NCBI RefSeq assembly: GCF_040567655.1
Contig: NZ_JBEXAC010000001.1
Location: 1,178,001-1,242,000, forward strand
Reading direction: 5' to 3'
DNA length: 64,000 nt
Origin: Chitinophaga sp. H8
Lineage (GTDB): Bacteria > Bacteroidota > Bacteroidia > Chitinophagales > Chitinophagaceae
Part shown: piece after piece, positions 55,170 to 64,000 of the stretch
Layout of the letters: every line of letters starts with the position of its first letter
Numbering within the stretch: the first letter of the stretch is position 1
Translations under genes and position numbers: made by a program
Notes under the pieces: model-generated
What the model was told of the DNA's origin: nothing
Database searches by the model: none
The model's input: only the letters and a program-made list of their open reading frames with translations

Positions 55170-57325
55170 CTTACTTTCAATATTTTAATAGTCTTGGCCC
55201 TGTTCCTATAAATTAATTTTACAAAATAAACACCATTTGGCTCATTTACCAAATTAAAGGTGAACCGGTTGCTGCGGTTGATCGCCGTGGCCGGTTGCCG
55301 TGCTACCAGTTGCCCGGCGGTGTTATATAACGCAATTGCCTCCAGGTCTTCCGGGACAGTGAGGAAGGTAACGTATACCAGCCCATCGGTGGGATTGGGA
55401 GTTACCAGTACGCCTTGTTCCTTCAGATGCGGATTTACTTCCCTGTCTATCATCCGGATATTATCCAGGTAAATATTGTTTTCTGCATTGGAAGTATTGC
55501 GGAATATCACCTGGAATTTCCCCAGCCGGGCAAAGGTGGTGAGGTCTATAGAATCCCTGCGCCATTCACTGGCGGTAGGTATAAATTCTGTTTGTATGGC
55601 AGTAGGCCGCGTAATCAGGTTGGGGCCCCATTTCTTATATACGCTGGTGAGCGATTTGGTGCAGTCGGTACTGATAAATATTTCCAGGGTATCCCATACA
55701 TTATTGAGTGTTTTGGGATCTGAATATACGGCAGCGGCAAGATCAAAGAAGAGGAATACGGAATCCTCCTGTTTGCTGTCAAATACCGGGCTGATCAGGT
55801 CATCTATCTGCCCATTTACTGCATAGCCCAGGTTGCGCATTACTACGGAAGCGCTGCCGGATTGGGCTGCATCCCGGGTCAGTTCCCAGGTGAAGCTCTT
55901 GTCGGGATTAAAGATTTCCCAGCCTGCCGGAGGGTAGGTATTGCTTTCAAAACCTTCCAGGAAGGGCAGGGTAGCGTCGGCATCATAATGGAAGGAGCCT
56001 ACGGTAGTATCATTTTCAGGTACCTGGTCGGGTACCCCGTTGGGTAGCATGGTATATGCCCGGAGGGTATGCGTACCGATAGCCACAGTAGCCGGGGGCA
56101 ATTGTACGGTGGTTTGCTGCAGGCTGGTAAGTGTACCAGTCCACTGATAGGTGACAGGTGTTCCGTTGTTCACGGTGTAGGCGATCGTTACCTGCTTGAG
56201 TGGGAGGGCGCCTTTATTTTTCAGCACCACCACAGGAGCGATACCATTATCACATTGTTTGCCTACCGGGGCATTGATTTGTGTAATCGCTGCATCCTGG
56301 TTATTCAAGGCTACGGGAGAGCAGCCTTGGGAAGTAAGCAGGGAGGCCCGCATATTTTCCAGCACAAAACGCATCCGGTCTACCTGCCCGGCAGTAAACA
56401 GCTGCATACAGGCATCGTCAGAATAATCCATGAAGTTCATGAACATGATACCGGGAGCGGTGGGGCTACAGGCATCTGTAGTAGGGAATGGGAGGCAACC
56501 GAACGAGCGTTTCCCCTGTTTGGGGGTATCCGCAATGCCATCATCTACGTCGCAGCTTTCCCGGGTACCACCAGCGTCATCATCTCCCCAGATATGCCGT
56601 AATCCGAAATAATGCCCAATTTCATGGGTGGTAGTCCTCCCCAGGTTAAACACCGGTTGTGCGGTGCCTGTGGTGCCAAAAGCAGTGTACAGGATCACCA
56701 CACCATCTTCATCGGCAGGAAATCCGCTGTTGGGAGCGGTGGCTACCCCCAGGTTGTTGGCATCCAGTTTACATACCCAGATGTTCAGGTATTGGTCCGT
56801 ATTCCAGGCATCGGCGCCGCCAGTGTTTTTATGTTTTACGTCTGGCGCGCTGTTTGTAATGGAAAACTGGGTACGGCTGGTCTTAACCCGTACGATACCT
56901 GAGGTAGGATCATCTTCGGGGGTACGCTGCGCCAGGCAAAACTGGATCTGCGCATCGCCTATCAACGGCTGCCATACGGCAGGTACCTGGTGAATGTTTG
57001 CATTCGTGGCAGAAAAGTCCTGGTTCAATACCGCTATCTGCGACATCACCTGTTCATCAGTTACCAGGTCAGGGTTTTCTAAAACAATATGTACCACTAC
57101 CGGGATGGTAACGGTTTGATTAGCAGCCGTGCTGCGCAGCATGGAATTGAACCGGCGTTGTGTCTGGCCCTGGACCATCCTGTTTTCCGTAGCCTGGAGC
57201 TGTTGTAAGAGCCTGGGATTGTCTTTTATTTTTTGCTGTATAACATCCGCCGTAGCACAGGTACGCTGTGCTTTTGCCGGCAGCAGGGATATCAGGCAAA
57301 GGAAGATCGTAAAGATATTGCGCAA
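55166..57325 (-). CDS. secreted M43 (pappalysin-like) metalloprotease with type IX sorting tail
   Basis: A 719-residue secreted protease. Signal peptide about 1-20 (ending AKAQ), zinc motif HEIGHYFGLRH (234-244; His234, His238, His244, Glu235 catalytic), and Met-turn MNFMDYSDDACM. A CARDB-like domain (about 350-440) and a jelly-roll adhesion domain (LPFLEGFESNTYPPAGWEIF) follow. The last 75 residues form a type A sorting domain for T9SS export. The start codon is TTG 57325; no ATG fits and the signal peptide begins there. It overlaps mqnE by 4 bases. Confidence 0.87.
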   Translation of the reverse strand: MRNIFTIFLCLISLLPAKAQRTCATADVIQQKIKDNPRLLQQLQATENRMVQGQTQRRFNSMLRSTAANQTVTIPVVVHIVLENPDLVTDEQVMSQIAVLNQDFSATNANIHQVPAVWQPLIGDAQIQFCLAQRTPEDDPTSGIVRVKTSRTQFSITNSAPDVKHKNTGGADAWNTDQYLNIWVCKLDANNLGVATAPNSGFPADEDGVVILYTAFGTTGTAQPVFNLGRTTTHEIGHYFGLRHIWGDDDAGGTRESCDVDDGIADTPKQGKRSFGCLPFPTTDACSPTAPGIMFMNFMDYSDDACMQLFTAGQVDRMRFVLENMRASLLTSQGCSPVALNNQDAAITQINAPVGKQCDNGIAPVVVLKNKGALPLKQVTIAYTVNNGTPVTYQWTGTLTSLQQTTVQLPPATVAIGTHTLRAYTMLPNGVPDQVPENDTTVGSFHYDADATLPFLEGFESNTYPPAGWEIFNPDKSFTWELTRDAAQSGSASVVMRNLGYAVNGQIDDLISPVFDSKQEDSVFLFFDLAAAVYSDPKTLNNVWDTLEIFISTDCTKSLTSVYKKWGPNLITRPTAIQTEFIPTASEWRRDSIDLTTFARLGKFQVIFRNTSNAENNIYLDNIRMIDREVNPHLKEQGVLVTPNPTDGLVYVTFLTVPEDLEAIALYNTAGQLVARQPATAINRSNRFTFNLVNEPNGVYFVKLIYRNRAKTIKILKVR

Positions 57326-57510
57326 AGGATGATGGTTTGCTTTATAAAGATCAGTTTCTGATGGAAAGATACAATCTTAGTTTGATGATTTTTCATACGA
57401 CAGGAAGGTGAAGACTATCCGGACCGACTACTTAAAATTATTTTCGCAGCAATAGAATTTTTTTACTTTTATCAGGATTAAGAAAAACCTAAACACCCCC
57501 GACATCATTT

Positions 57511-58131
57511 ATGATCAAAGCGATAAACCGCATCAGACAACGATATACTTTCCGGCAGGAACAGCGCAATGCGGCTGCTATTATTGCCGCATGGGAACAA
57601 AGCGGCAAGCCGGCACCCTCTCCCGGAGTCCGGAAACAACAGATCGTCCGGGAATACCAGGCCCAATACCAGCTGCACACGCTGGTAGAAACCGGTACTT
57701 TCCTGGGAGATATGATTGCCGCCCAACTACCCAATTTTACGAGGCTGATTTCCATAGAGCTAAGTGAACGGCTGTACCGGGATGCCCGCAAGCGCTTTAA
57801 AAACGACGCCAAAGTGGAACTGTACCAGGGAGACAGCGGCAAAGTATTGCCCCGGATACTGCCTACCATTCAGGAAAAAGCCCTCTTTTGGCTGGACGGG
57901 CACTATTCGGCAGGGATTACTGCCCTGGGCGATAAATATTCTCCTATCGTAGAAGAGCTGGAGGCTATTTTCCAATACAACATCGGGCATATCCTGCTCA
58001 TTGACGATGCCCGCTGCTTTACCGGGGAAGAAGGCTATCCCACTTTAGCAGGACTGGAACAACTCATTAAAAGCAAACATCCGGCGTATTCGATGACGGT
58101 GGCAGACGACGTTATCCGCGTCACTCCATAA
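57511..58131 (+). CDS. class I SAM-dependent methyltransferase-like protein
   Basis: A 206-residue cytosolic protein. Motif I VETGTFLGDMIAAQL (about 55-69), an acidic end of strand 2 (LISIELSERLY), and a third block VELYQGDSGKVLP fit a Rossmann methyltransferase. FWLDGHYSAGITALGDKYSP and ILLIDDARCF suggest the DUF4062/FkbM-like small-molecule subgroup, which is uncertain. Basic N-terminal 50 residues. Stands alone, divergent from the M43 gene and followed by a strong terminator. Confidence 0.72.
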   Translation: MIKAINRIRQRYTFRQEQRNAAAIIAAWEQSGKPAPSPGVRKQQIVREYQAQYQLHTLVETGTFLGDMIAAQLPNFTRLISIELSERLYRDARKRFKNDAKVELYQGDSGKVLPRILPTIQEKALFWLDGHYSAGITALGDKYSPIVEELEAIFQYNIGHILLIDDARCFTGEEGYPTLAGLEQLIKSKHPAYSMTVADDVIRVTP

Positions 58132-58164
58132 ACTACCCTCATTCCGCCGAATATTGCGGAAAAG

Positions 58165-58195
58165 CCTGGCAGTCACCACTGCCAGGTTTTTTTTT
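58165..58195 (+). terminator. terminator of the methyltransferase-like gene
   Basis: A perfect 8-bp stem, CCTGGCAG (58165-58172) with CTGCCAGG (58179-58186), then nine T residues. A smaller hairpin, TTCCGC/GCGGAA (58142-58161), precedes it. Confidence 0.9.
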
Positions 58196-58225
58196 GCCTT
58201 TTTGCAGGCAAAACCATCTCAAAAC

Positions 58226-58418
58226 TACCCTAAAGCCCAGGCAAACACTGATAATACCTCAAAATAAAGCCCTTATAAAGTACCCTTAAAGGCTAAATAA
58301 AGCCAGGATAAAGCCTATCTTTTTAACTGGGTCTTATCTGGGCTTTATATAGGCTTCATATAGGCTTTATATAGGCTTTATCTATAAGGAAAGGTACTAT
58401 GAGCCTGGGTTTAAGGTA
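58226..58418. repeat. nested inverted-repeat array with 11-base units
   Basis: The outer arms 58226-58242 and 58403-58418 are near-perfect reverse complements (TACC-TAAA-CCCAGGC). AGTACC (58279-58284) pairs with GGTACT (58393-58398), and GATAAAGCCTAT (58307-58318) with ATAGGCTTTATC (58371-58382). The centre right half is a tandem of GGCTTTATATA-type units (58341-58386; 11, 11, 11 and 13 bases). It fills most of the 398-base gap between two terminators. No gene is seen there. Confidence 0.75.
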
Positions 58419-58473
58419 TGGTTTGATTGCAAGTTGACTACTGGGAGAGGGTTTTGGGGCAAATAGCGGGGAC

Positions 58474-58507
58474 AAAAAAAAGCCGTTTCCTGAGGAGGAA
58501 ACGGCTT
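58474..58507 (-). terminator. terminator of trxA
   Basis: A perfect 11-bp stem, AAGCCGTTTCC (58480-58490) with GGAAACGGCTT (58497-58507). On the minus strand it is followed by a run of eight T residues. It lies 22 bases after the trxA stop. Confidence 0.9.
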
Positions 58508-58529
58508 CTTCACTTTTATAAGCTATGTC

Positions 58530-58847
58530 TTACAGGTGTGACTGTATTTTTTTATCCAATACTGATTTAGGAACAGCACCTACTTGTTTATCTACAACCT
58601 GGCCACCCTTTACGAACAGGATAGCTGGAATGCTGGTGATACCGTAGTTGATAGATAACTGCGGATTCTGGTCCACGTTAACTTTACCGACGTTAACTTT
58701 ACCAGCATAATCTTTAGACAGTTCTTCGATAACTGGTCCAATAGCGCGACAAGGGCCACACCATTCTGCCCAAAAGTCAATCACGCTCAATTTATCGGAG
58801 CTTAATACTTCTGTCTGAAAGTTCGCATCAGTGAATTCTAAAGCCAT
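58530..58847 (-). CDS. trxA: thioredoxin
   Basis: A 105-residue cytosolic disulfide reductase with the active site WAEWCGPCRAIGP (Cys30-Gly-Pro-Cys33 region) and the cis-Pro loop ITSIPAILF. Length and layout are those of TrxA. It lies 121 bases downstream of dnaE on the same strand, with its own -7 box in the gap, so it is probably transcribed separately. Confidence 0.95.
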   Translation of the reverse strand: MALEFTDANFQTEVLSSDKLSVIDFWAEWCGPCRAIGPVIEELSKDYAGKVNVGKVNVDQNPQLSINYGITSIPAILFVKGGQVVDKQVGAVPKSVLDKKIQSHL

Positions 58848-58944
58848 ATTAATTTTATTTTATGTTTAAAGTTTGTTGTATGTTATTGTTTGTCTAAAAG
58901 CTGCATTTGCAGACTATCTAACCCTTCAATAATCAATCCGAAGT

Positions 58945-58952
58945 CAAAATTA
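58945..58952 (-). promoter_or_regulatory. -7 promoter box of trxA
   Basis: The minus strand reads TAATTTTG, an exact TAnnTTTG, 97 bases before the trxA ATG. The -33 position, which would fall in the end of dnaE, has no clean TTTG. Confidence 0.45.
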
Positions 58953-58968
58953 CTGCATTTTTGACACC

Positions 58969-61900
58969 CTACTTATTGATAGTTTCTATATACACATCAA
59001 TATCCGGTTGTTTGGTCAAGAAATGCGCCAACTCGTCATTCATTTCAATATGCTTGTTAAAGGTCCGCATTTTAACGGTGAGATCATTGTCTTTGTCAAT
59101 GAGTTGCAGAAATAATTCGCTGGCGCCTGGATACTTGCCGGCATTGTCACTCAGGAAATCTACAGTTTCCCGGGTAATATGCCGGGGCATGGTAACCAGT
59201 ACCACTTGTTTGGTATGCGTTTTTTTCACTTCCTGCAATAACTGCATGCTGCTTACCTTAAACTCATACTCATTATCATTGAAGCGCTTGGACTTAAATC
59301 CTCCATTGATAAACAGGCACAGGCCGGGTTTCATATAAGCCGCAAAGCGGATGAAATCTTCACTCCACAAAGCAAATTCAAATTTGCCGCTGTAATCCTC
59401 AATAGTCATTACTCCAAACTGCCGGTTGTTGCGGGATATCCTTTCCATCGCACTGGTAATGTATACTGCCAGGCGGAAATTCCTTTCCCGGGCACGCCCG
59501 CCGGTACTTCCGGGAGTAGAGATCTCTGTTTGATATTCCACCAATTCCTGTACGGTATTCATGTGGTAATGTTTCAGCTCGAACCGGTAGTCGTCCAGCG
59601 GATGACCGGAGATATAGATCCCGGTTACCTCTTTTTCATTGTTTAGCTTTACGATCAGGGGCCAGGCATCACAGGGAGCTATTTTAGGCGGCTCAATATC
59701 CGGCATTTCTTCCGCACCAAAAAGGCTGCCCATGGAAGAGGAGCCGGCAGATACCTGGTTACCGAATTTTACGATTTTGTCGAGTCCGGTAGTTGTGTCG
59801 CCATCCGGTTTATGAAAATACTGGGCACGGTGCAGTTCCGGGAACAAGTCAAAGGCGCCGGACATTGCCAGGGCTTCCAGCGACTTTTTGTTAACTGCCC
59901 GTTGATTTACCCGTTTGATAAAGTCGAAGATACTTTTGAAGGGGCCTTCTTTTTCCCTTTCTTCCAGCAGGTTTTCTATCGCCGCTTCACCCACACCTTT
60001 CAATCCACCCAGGCCAAAACGTACCTGCCCTTGTTTGTTTACCGCAAACCCTTTAAAAGATTCATTGACATCCGGCGGCAATACGTCGATGCCCATCCGC
60101 TTGGATTCTTCCATGAAGAAGGTGATCTTTTCAATATTGCTGGCGCAGTTGAGTACGGCAGCCATATATTCGGCAGGGTAGTGGGCTTTGAGGTAGGCCG
60201 TTTGATAAGCTACGAAAGCATAGCAGGTAGAGTGCGATTTATTGAACGCGTAAGAGGCAAAGGCTTCCCAATCCGTCCATACCTTATCGCATACTTTAGG
60301 ATCGTGGCCATTTTTGGCACAGCCTTCCATAAACTGCGCCTTCATCTTATTCAGTACGGCAATCTGCTTTTTACCCATCGCCTTACGCAGTACGTCGGCA
60401 TCTCCTTTGGAGAAGTTGGCCAGCTTCTGGCTCAGCAGCATCACCTGTTCCTGATATACGGTAATACCGTAGGTATCATTGAGGTATTCCTCCATTTCCG
60501 CGATATCGTATTGCACAGGTTCCAGCCCGTGTTTACGACGGATAAAAGAAGGGATGTACTCCAGTGGACCCGGACGGTACAAGGCGTTCATGGCAATCAG
60601 GTCATCAAATCTATCCGGTTTCAGTTCCCGCAGGTATTTCTGCATCCCGGTAGACTCAAACTGGAAGGTAGCGTTGGTTTCGCCACGCTGGTAGAGGTCA
60701 AATGTTTTGGCATCATCCAGGGGAATATTGTCTATTTCAATTTCTACGCCGTGGTTCTGTCGGATCAGCTGCAGGGCGCCCTTGATGATGGTGAGGGTTT
60801 TCAGCCCCAGGAAGTCCATTTTAATAACCCCTGCGGACTCGATAATACTACCTTCAAACTGGGTAACCAGCAGGTCGGAGTCCTTGGCGGTAGATACCGG
60901 GATGAGGTCGTACAGGTCCTTGGGGGCAATGATGATCCCCGCAGCATGGATACCGGTATTACGTACAGACCCTTCCAGGTTGCAGGCCTCGCGGAGTACT
61001 ACACCGGGCAGGTCGTCGCCCTGGTGGATGGCGCGGAGTTTTTTTACATTCTCCAGGTCTTCTCCCATAAGTCCTTCCTTGTCGGACAGGCTTTTATCCC
61101 CTTCCAGGGGAGCAAAGATGATACGGTTCAGCTCAATACCGGGTTTGTCGGGTACCAGCTTGGCCAGGGCATTGGATTCGATCAGGGGCAGGTCCATTAC
61201 ACGGGCCACGTCCTTGATACTCATTTTTGCTGCCATAGTACCATAGGTGATGATCTGTGCTACCTGGTTACGGCCATATTTTTCAACTACATAGTCAATT
61301 ACTTTCTGACGGCCTTCATCATCGAAGTCCGTATCAATATCCGGCATGCTTTTACGTTCCGGGTTCAGGAAACGCTCAAACAGCAGGTTGTATTTAATAG
61401 GGTCAATATTGGTGATACCTATGCAATAGGCTACGGCAGATCCGGCAGCAGAACCACGGCCGGGACCGATAAATACGCCGATATCGCGTCCGGCTTTGAT
61501 AAAGTCGGCCACAATGAGGAAGTACCCTGCAAACCCCATGTTCTCGATTACCTGGAGCTCAAAGTTGATACGTTCCTCTACTTCCGGTGTCATTTCCTGG
61601 TACCTGGTGCGTGCTCCTTCATACGTGATGTGGCGCAGGTATTGGTCCTGGGTGATAAATTCCCGCGGAATAGGGAAGTTGGGCAGCAGGATATCGCGTT
61701 TAAGGTCCAGCAGCTGTACCTTATCTACGATCTCATTGGTATTATCAATAGCCTGCGGCAGGTCATGGAAGAGTTTGGTCATCTCTTCCGTGGTTTTGAA
61801 GTAAAACTGGTCGTTATAAAAAGCGAAACGTTTGTTCTTCATCCCTGCATCATCATCCGCAAACTCCTTCATGGTAGGCGTGCTCTGCTTTTCACCGGTG

Positions 61901-62610
61901 TTGATACAAAGCAGGATATCATGGGCATTGGCATGCGCCTGGTCCACATAGTGAGAGTCGTTGGAGGCAATGATCTTTACATTGTATTTGGCTGCAAACC
62001 GTATCAGCACTTCATTCACCTTTTCCTGTTCCGGAATACCATGACGTTGCAGCTCTATATAAAAATCATCCCCGAAAATATCCAGCCACCATTTGAATTC
62101 CTTTTCACCGGCTTCTTCTCCGTGTTTGAGAATCGCTTTGGGCACAGAAGCCCCCAGGCAGCAGGTGGTAGCGATCAGCCCTTTATGATATTGGAGGATC
62201 AGTTCTTTGTCAATACGCGGATACTTACCGTACATCCCTTCCATGTATCCCAGGGAACACAGTTTGATGAGATTACGGTAGCCTTCATCATCCTTGGCCA
62301 GTAATACCTGGTGATAGCGGATATCTTTTTCCTCCCGCGTAAACGAACGTTTATGCCTGTTCTCTACGATATATACCTCACAGCCAATGATGGGCTTCAC
62401 CTTCAGCCTTTTATCCTTTGGATCGCCGGGATTGAGTTTGTTATTATATGCCTCTGCCACAAACTGGAAAGCACCAAACATATTGCCGTGATCTGTGATC
62501 GCCAGTGCAGGCATATTGCTCGCCATCGCTTTCTTATACAGCGACTTGATATCAGCCGCACCATCCAGCAGGGAGTATTGTGTGTGTACGTGTAAGTGGG
62601 AAAAAATCAT
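58969..62610 (-). CDS. dnaE: DNA polymerase III alpha subunit
   Basis: Catalytic subunit of the replicative polymerase, 1213 residues. PHP domain at the start (HLHVHTQYSLLDGAA, 5-19), palm active site PDIDTDFDDEGRQ (about 421-433), GPGRGSAAGS upstream of it, finger block NKSHSTCYAFVAYQTAYLK, a helix-hairpin-helix (FGLGGLKGVGEAA) and an OB fold near the C terminus (GVMTIEDYSGKFEFALWSED). A palindrome of the AGC-rich family begins 4 bases upstream of the ATG. Confidence 0.97.
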   Translation of the reverse strand: MIFSHLHVHTQYSLLDGAADIKSLYKKAMASNMPALAITDHGNMFGAFQFVAEAYNNKLNPGDPKDKRLKVKPIIGCEVYIVENRHKRSFTREEKDIRYHQVLLAKDDEGYRNLIKLCSLGYMEGMYGKYPRIDKELILQYHKGLIATTCCLGASVPKAILKHGEEAGEKEFKWWLDIFGDDFYIELQRHGIPEQEKVNEVLIRFAAKYNVKIIASNDSHYVDQAHANAHDILLCINTGEKQSTPTMKEFADDDAGMKNKRFAFYNDQFYFKTTEEMTKLFHDLPQAIDNTNEIVDKVQLLDLKRDILLPNFPIPREFITQDQYLRHITYEGARTRYQEMTPEVEERINFELQVIENMGFAGYFLIVADFIKAGRDIGVFIGPGRGSAAGSAVAYCIGITNIDPIKYNLLFERFLNPERKSMPDIDTDFDDEGRQKVIDYVVEKYGRNQVAQIITYGTMAAKMSIKDVARVMDLPLIESNALAKLVPDKPGIELNRIIFAPLEGDKSLSDKEGLMGEDLENVKKLRAIHQGDDLPGVVLREACNLEGSVRNTGIHAAGIIIAPKDLYDLIPVSTAKDSDLLVTQFEGSIIESAGVIKMDFLGLKTLTIIKGALQLIRQNHGVEIEIDNIPLDDAKTFDLYQRGETNATFQFESTGMQKYLRELKPDRFDDLIAMNALYRPGPLEYIPSFIRRKHGLEPVQYDIAEMEEYLNDTYGITVYQEQVMLLSQKLANFSKGDADVLRKAMGKKQIAVLNKMKAQFMEGCAKNGHDPKVCDKVWTDWEAFASYAFNKSHSTCYAFVAYQTAYLKAHYPAEYMAAVLNCASNIEKITFFMEESKRMGIDVLPPDVNESFKGFAVNKQGQVRFGLGGLKGVGEAAIENLLEEREKEGPFKSIFDFIKRVNQRAVNKKSLEALAMSGAFDLFPELHRAQYFHKPDGDTTTGLDKIVKFGNQVSAGSSSMGSLFGAEEMPDIEPPKIAPCDAWPLIVKLNNEKEVTGIYISGHPLDDYRFELKHYHMNTVQELVEYQTEISTPGSTGGRARERNFRLAVYITSAMERISRNNRQFGVMTIEDYSGKFEFALWSEDFIRFAAYMKPGLCLFINGGFKSKRFNDNEYEFKVSSMQLLQEVKKTHTKQVVLVTMPRHITRETVDFLSDNAGKYPGASELFLQLIDKDNDLTVKMRTFNKHIEMNDELAHFLTKQPDIDVYIETINK

Positions 62611-62613
62611 ATA

Positions 62614-62697
62614 CTAGCTTTTAGCAGTTAGCATTTAGCTTTTAGCTGTCTACACATTTCCTGCGCTAACAGCTAACAGCTAATGGCTAATAGCTTA
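62614..62697. repeat. dispersed AGC-rich palindrome, copy D
   Basis: Left arm about 62614-62647 and right arm about 62663-62697 match as reverse complements over about 31 bases in units of five (AGCT-TTAGC type), with about 15 bases between. It lies between the divergent dnaE and C40 peptidase genes, next to the dnaE start, so it would form a hairpin in the dnaE leader or a cruciform at the promoter. The rest of the 256-base gap is AT-rich with one -7 box. Confidence 0.75.
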
Positions 62698-62840
62698 TTA
62701 ATTGTCCGTCTGCAAAAATCCGACTCTTAGCGGAGATAAAAAATTGTAACTGGGTGAAATTTATCCACAACGTTATACGTTATAAACAATTATAGTATCT
62801 CATGACCTATCAATCAGGTCATTAGTTACTTTATATTTTG

Positions 62841-62848
62841 TAACTTCG
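62841..62848 (+). promoter_or_regulatory. -7 promoter box of the C40 peptidase gene
   Basis: TAACTTCG, an exact TAnnTTCG, 18 bases before ATG 62867. The same octamer is found upstream of bshC. Confidence 0.45.
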
Positions 62849-62866
62849 CCTAATTTTAAGCGAGAA

Positions 62867-63613
62867 ATGATGGCAAGAAAAGGACATATAGTACTCAAGA
62901 TATCGATTTGTGCACTGGTACTGAGTTCCTGTTCTACCATGAAAAAGCCCGCTGGCAGTGCTAAAAATACAACTACCAGCCCTAACAACGGGAAAGTAGA
63001 ATTTCTGGACGATATCACCTTGCGCCGGGGAGCCACTAAAAGCTCCGCGCACCATTACAATGGGCGTAATGTAGGGATCAGCAATAATATTACGATGAGT
63101 AGTGCCAACCTGGAGAATGCGCAGGGCTGGCAATTTAAATATGCACAATTACTGGACGTGCCGGTAGAAGAGGTCAGTAATTTTCAGCTGTTTGGTTTTA
63201 TTGAAGACTGGATGGGCACGCCATATCGCCTGGGGGGCAAAACAAAAGATGGGATTGATTGCTCCAATTTTGTCAGCACGCTGTTAAACGCAGTGTTCCA
63301 GCTAAATATCATTGGCAATTCCGTACAACTTTACTCGCAGGTAAAAAGGCTCAGTGCACGCAAAGAACTGCGGGAAGGAGATCTGGTATTTTTTAAGATC
63401 AGCCGTCACCGGATATCACATGTAGGCATCTATCTCGAAAACGATAAGTTTGTACACGCCTCCACCAGCTCTGGTGTGATGATCAGCGATCTGAACGAAC
63501 CTTACTGGAAACGTTATTATGCCGGAGCAGGCCGCATGGAAGGCGTACCTGATGTAAGCATGAAACATCATTCCAAAAAAGAAGAAGTAGGCGAGTTTAT
63601 TATCGCCCCTTAG
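62867..63613 (+). CDS. NlpC/P60 (C40) cell-wall peptidase lipoprotein
   Basis: A 248-residue envelope lipoprotein (Cys22 in LVLSSCS) that would cut peptidoglycan stem peptides. The catalytic triad of the C40 fold is in place: Cys132 in GIDCSNFV, His185 in ISHVGIYLEN, and His197 in FVHAST. Residues 23-105 are a linker. The stop lies 14 bases inside the end of the convergent flippase gene. A second ATG at 62870 is an equal start. Confidence 0.88.
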   Translation: MMARKGHIVLKISICALVLSSCSTMKKPAGSAKNTTTSPNNGKVEFLDDITLRRGATKSSAHHYNGRNVGISNNITMSSANLENAQGWQFKYAQLLDVPVEEVSNFQLFGFIEDWMGTPYRLGGKTKDGIDCSNFVSTLLNAVFQLNIIGNSVQLYSQVKRLSARKELREGDLVFFKISRHRISHVGIYLENDKFVHASTSSGVMISDLNEPYWKRYYAGAGRMEGVPDVSMKHHSKKEEVGEFIIAP

Positions 63614-64000
63614 TAATCTTTTTCAGCGCCATTTTCCAGAAACCGTTAATGTCTTCAGAAACACGGCCTCCCAGTATCAATGCCGCGAAAACACCCACAA
63701 ATACAATACTGATCACCATGCTGTGCACATACAGGTTGCTCATGTCGGGTACCAGGTATACCGCCAGGTAGCTGAGCGCACCTGCCAGTATCGCTTTTAA
63801 GGTATTGATGGAGAAAGGGAACAGGTTAAATTTTCTCCAGATAAAAGTGAGCCGGATAATATCGTAGATCGTAAAAGCGATCAGGTTGGATAAGGCTGCC
63901 CCCAGGATACCAAAATGGGTGATCAGGAAATAATTGCCCGGCACAATCAGGAATATCAGGATGGCAGAGGTATAAAAGTCAAACTTCCAGAAGTTGGAGG
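63600..64000 (-). CDS. polysaccharide/lipid flippase, C-terminal part (partial)
   Basis: The frame continues unbroken past the right edge; the visible 133 residues hold about four membrane helices (ILIFLIVPGNYFLI, GILGAALSNLIAFTIYDIIRL, ILAGALSYLAVYLV, MVISIVFVGVFAALILGG). GILGAALSNLIAFTIYD is typical of the last helices of MATE/MOP-type oligosaccharide flippases (Wzx, polysaccharide biosynthesis protein). Ends in a short basic tail. Its 3' end overlaps the C40 gene by 14 bases, tail to tail. Confidence 0.7.
   Translation of the reverse strand, partial: SNFWKFDFYTSAILIFLIVPGNYFLITHFGILGAALSNLIAFTIYDIIRLTFIWRKFNLFPFSINTLKAILAGALSYLAVYLVPDMSNLYVHSMVISIVFVGVFAALILGGRVSEDINGFWKMALKKITKGR

Noticed and set aside
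58341..58386. Short direct repeats resembling a CRISPR array
   Set aside because: Units are 11-13 bases with no spacers between them and no cas genes are present; it is a simple tandem inside an inverted-repeat array.
59812..62304. 830-codon open frame antisense to dnaE
   Set aside because: dnaE is unmistakable on the other strand; the antisense frame is a codon-usage shadow with no domain.

Overview
The window looks like the chromosome of a glycan-degrading Bacteroidota, most probably family Chitinophagaceae and near Chitinophaga. Supporting signs are two SusC/SusD loci each preceded by an ECF sigma factor and a FecR-type anti-sigma factor, a type IX secretion sorting tail on a secreted protease, bacillithiol (BshC) and futalosine menaquinone (MqnE) genes, and -7 promoter boxes of the Bacteroidota type TAnnTTTG/TAnnTTCG. 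I saw no rRNA, tRNA, CRISPR array or intact insertion sequence.

Layout. 1-4.1 kb: end of a membrane protein, a myo-inositol oxygenase, and a large FAD/Fe-S oxidase read convergently. 4.3-15.95 kb (minus strand): a fructan-type polysaccharide utilisation locus ordered sigma, FecR, SusC, SusD, DUF4874/DUF4832 protein, GH32 fructan hydrolase, PKD lipoprotein, closed by a terminator. 16-18.2 kb: thioesterase, DUF72 and TRIC-like genes. 18.3-23.7 kb: storage-polysaccharide cluster glgA, glgC, GH130 phosphorylase and a GT4. 23.9-25.5 kb: bshC. 25.6-34.7 kb (plus strand): a second locus of sigma, FecR, SusC, SusD and a clan-A glycosidase. 34.7-45.3 kb: FUSC membrane protein, smc, DUF4259 protein, nucleoside transporter and a PVC-type dehydrogenase-cytochrome c lipoprotein.

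45.26-48.2 kb is an AT-rich accessory island. It holds a broken DUF1016 (YhcG-type) nuclease gene with its middle deleted, three small minus-strand genes including two XRE regulators, and a divergent, overlapping pair of unknown genes. A perfect 10-bp-arm palindrome sits between the two groups. 48.3-50.6 kb: a promoter and a 350-nt structured leader precede a membrane-anchored FMN glutamate-synthase-like enzyme and a GreA/Rnk-like factor. 50.7-64 kb: unknown lipoprotein and membrane genes, a Tat-exported Gfo/Idh/MocA oxidoreductase, mqnE overlapping an M43 protease, a SAM-dependent methyltransferase-like gene, trxA, dnaE, a C40 peptidase lipoprotein, and a partial polysaccharide flippase running off the end.

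Non-coding structure is rich. Four intergenic gaps carry copies of one imperfect-palindrome family built from AGC-TTTT-AGC-type words (21.1, 37.0, 40.9 and 62.6 kb). A separate nested inverted-repeat array lies downstream of trxA (58.2-58.4 kb). The most novel signals are the leader RNA at 48.3 kb, the accessory island with its unknown gene pair, and the dispersed palindrome family.
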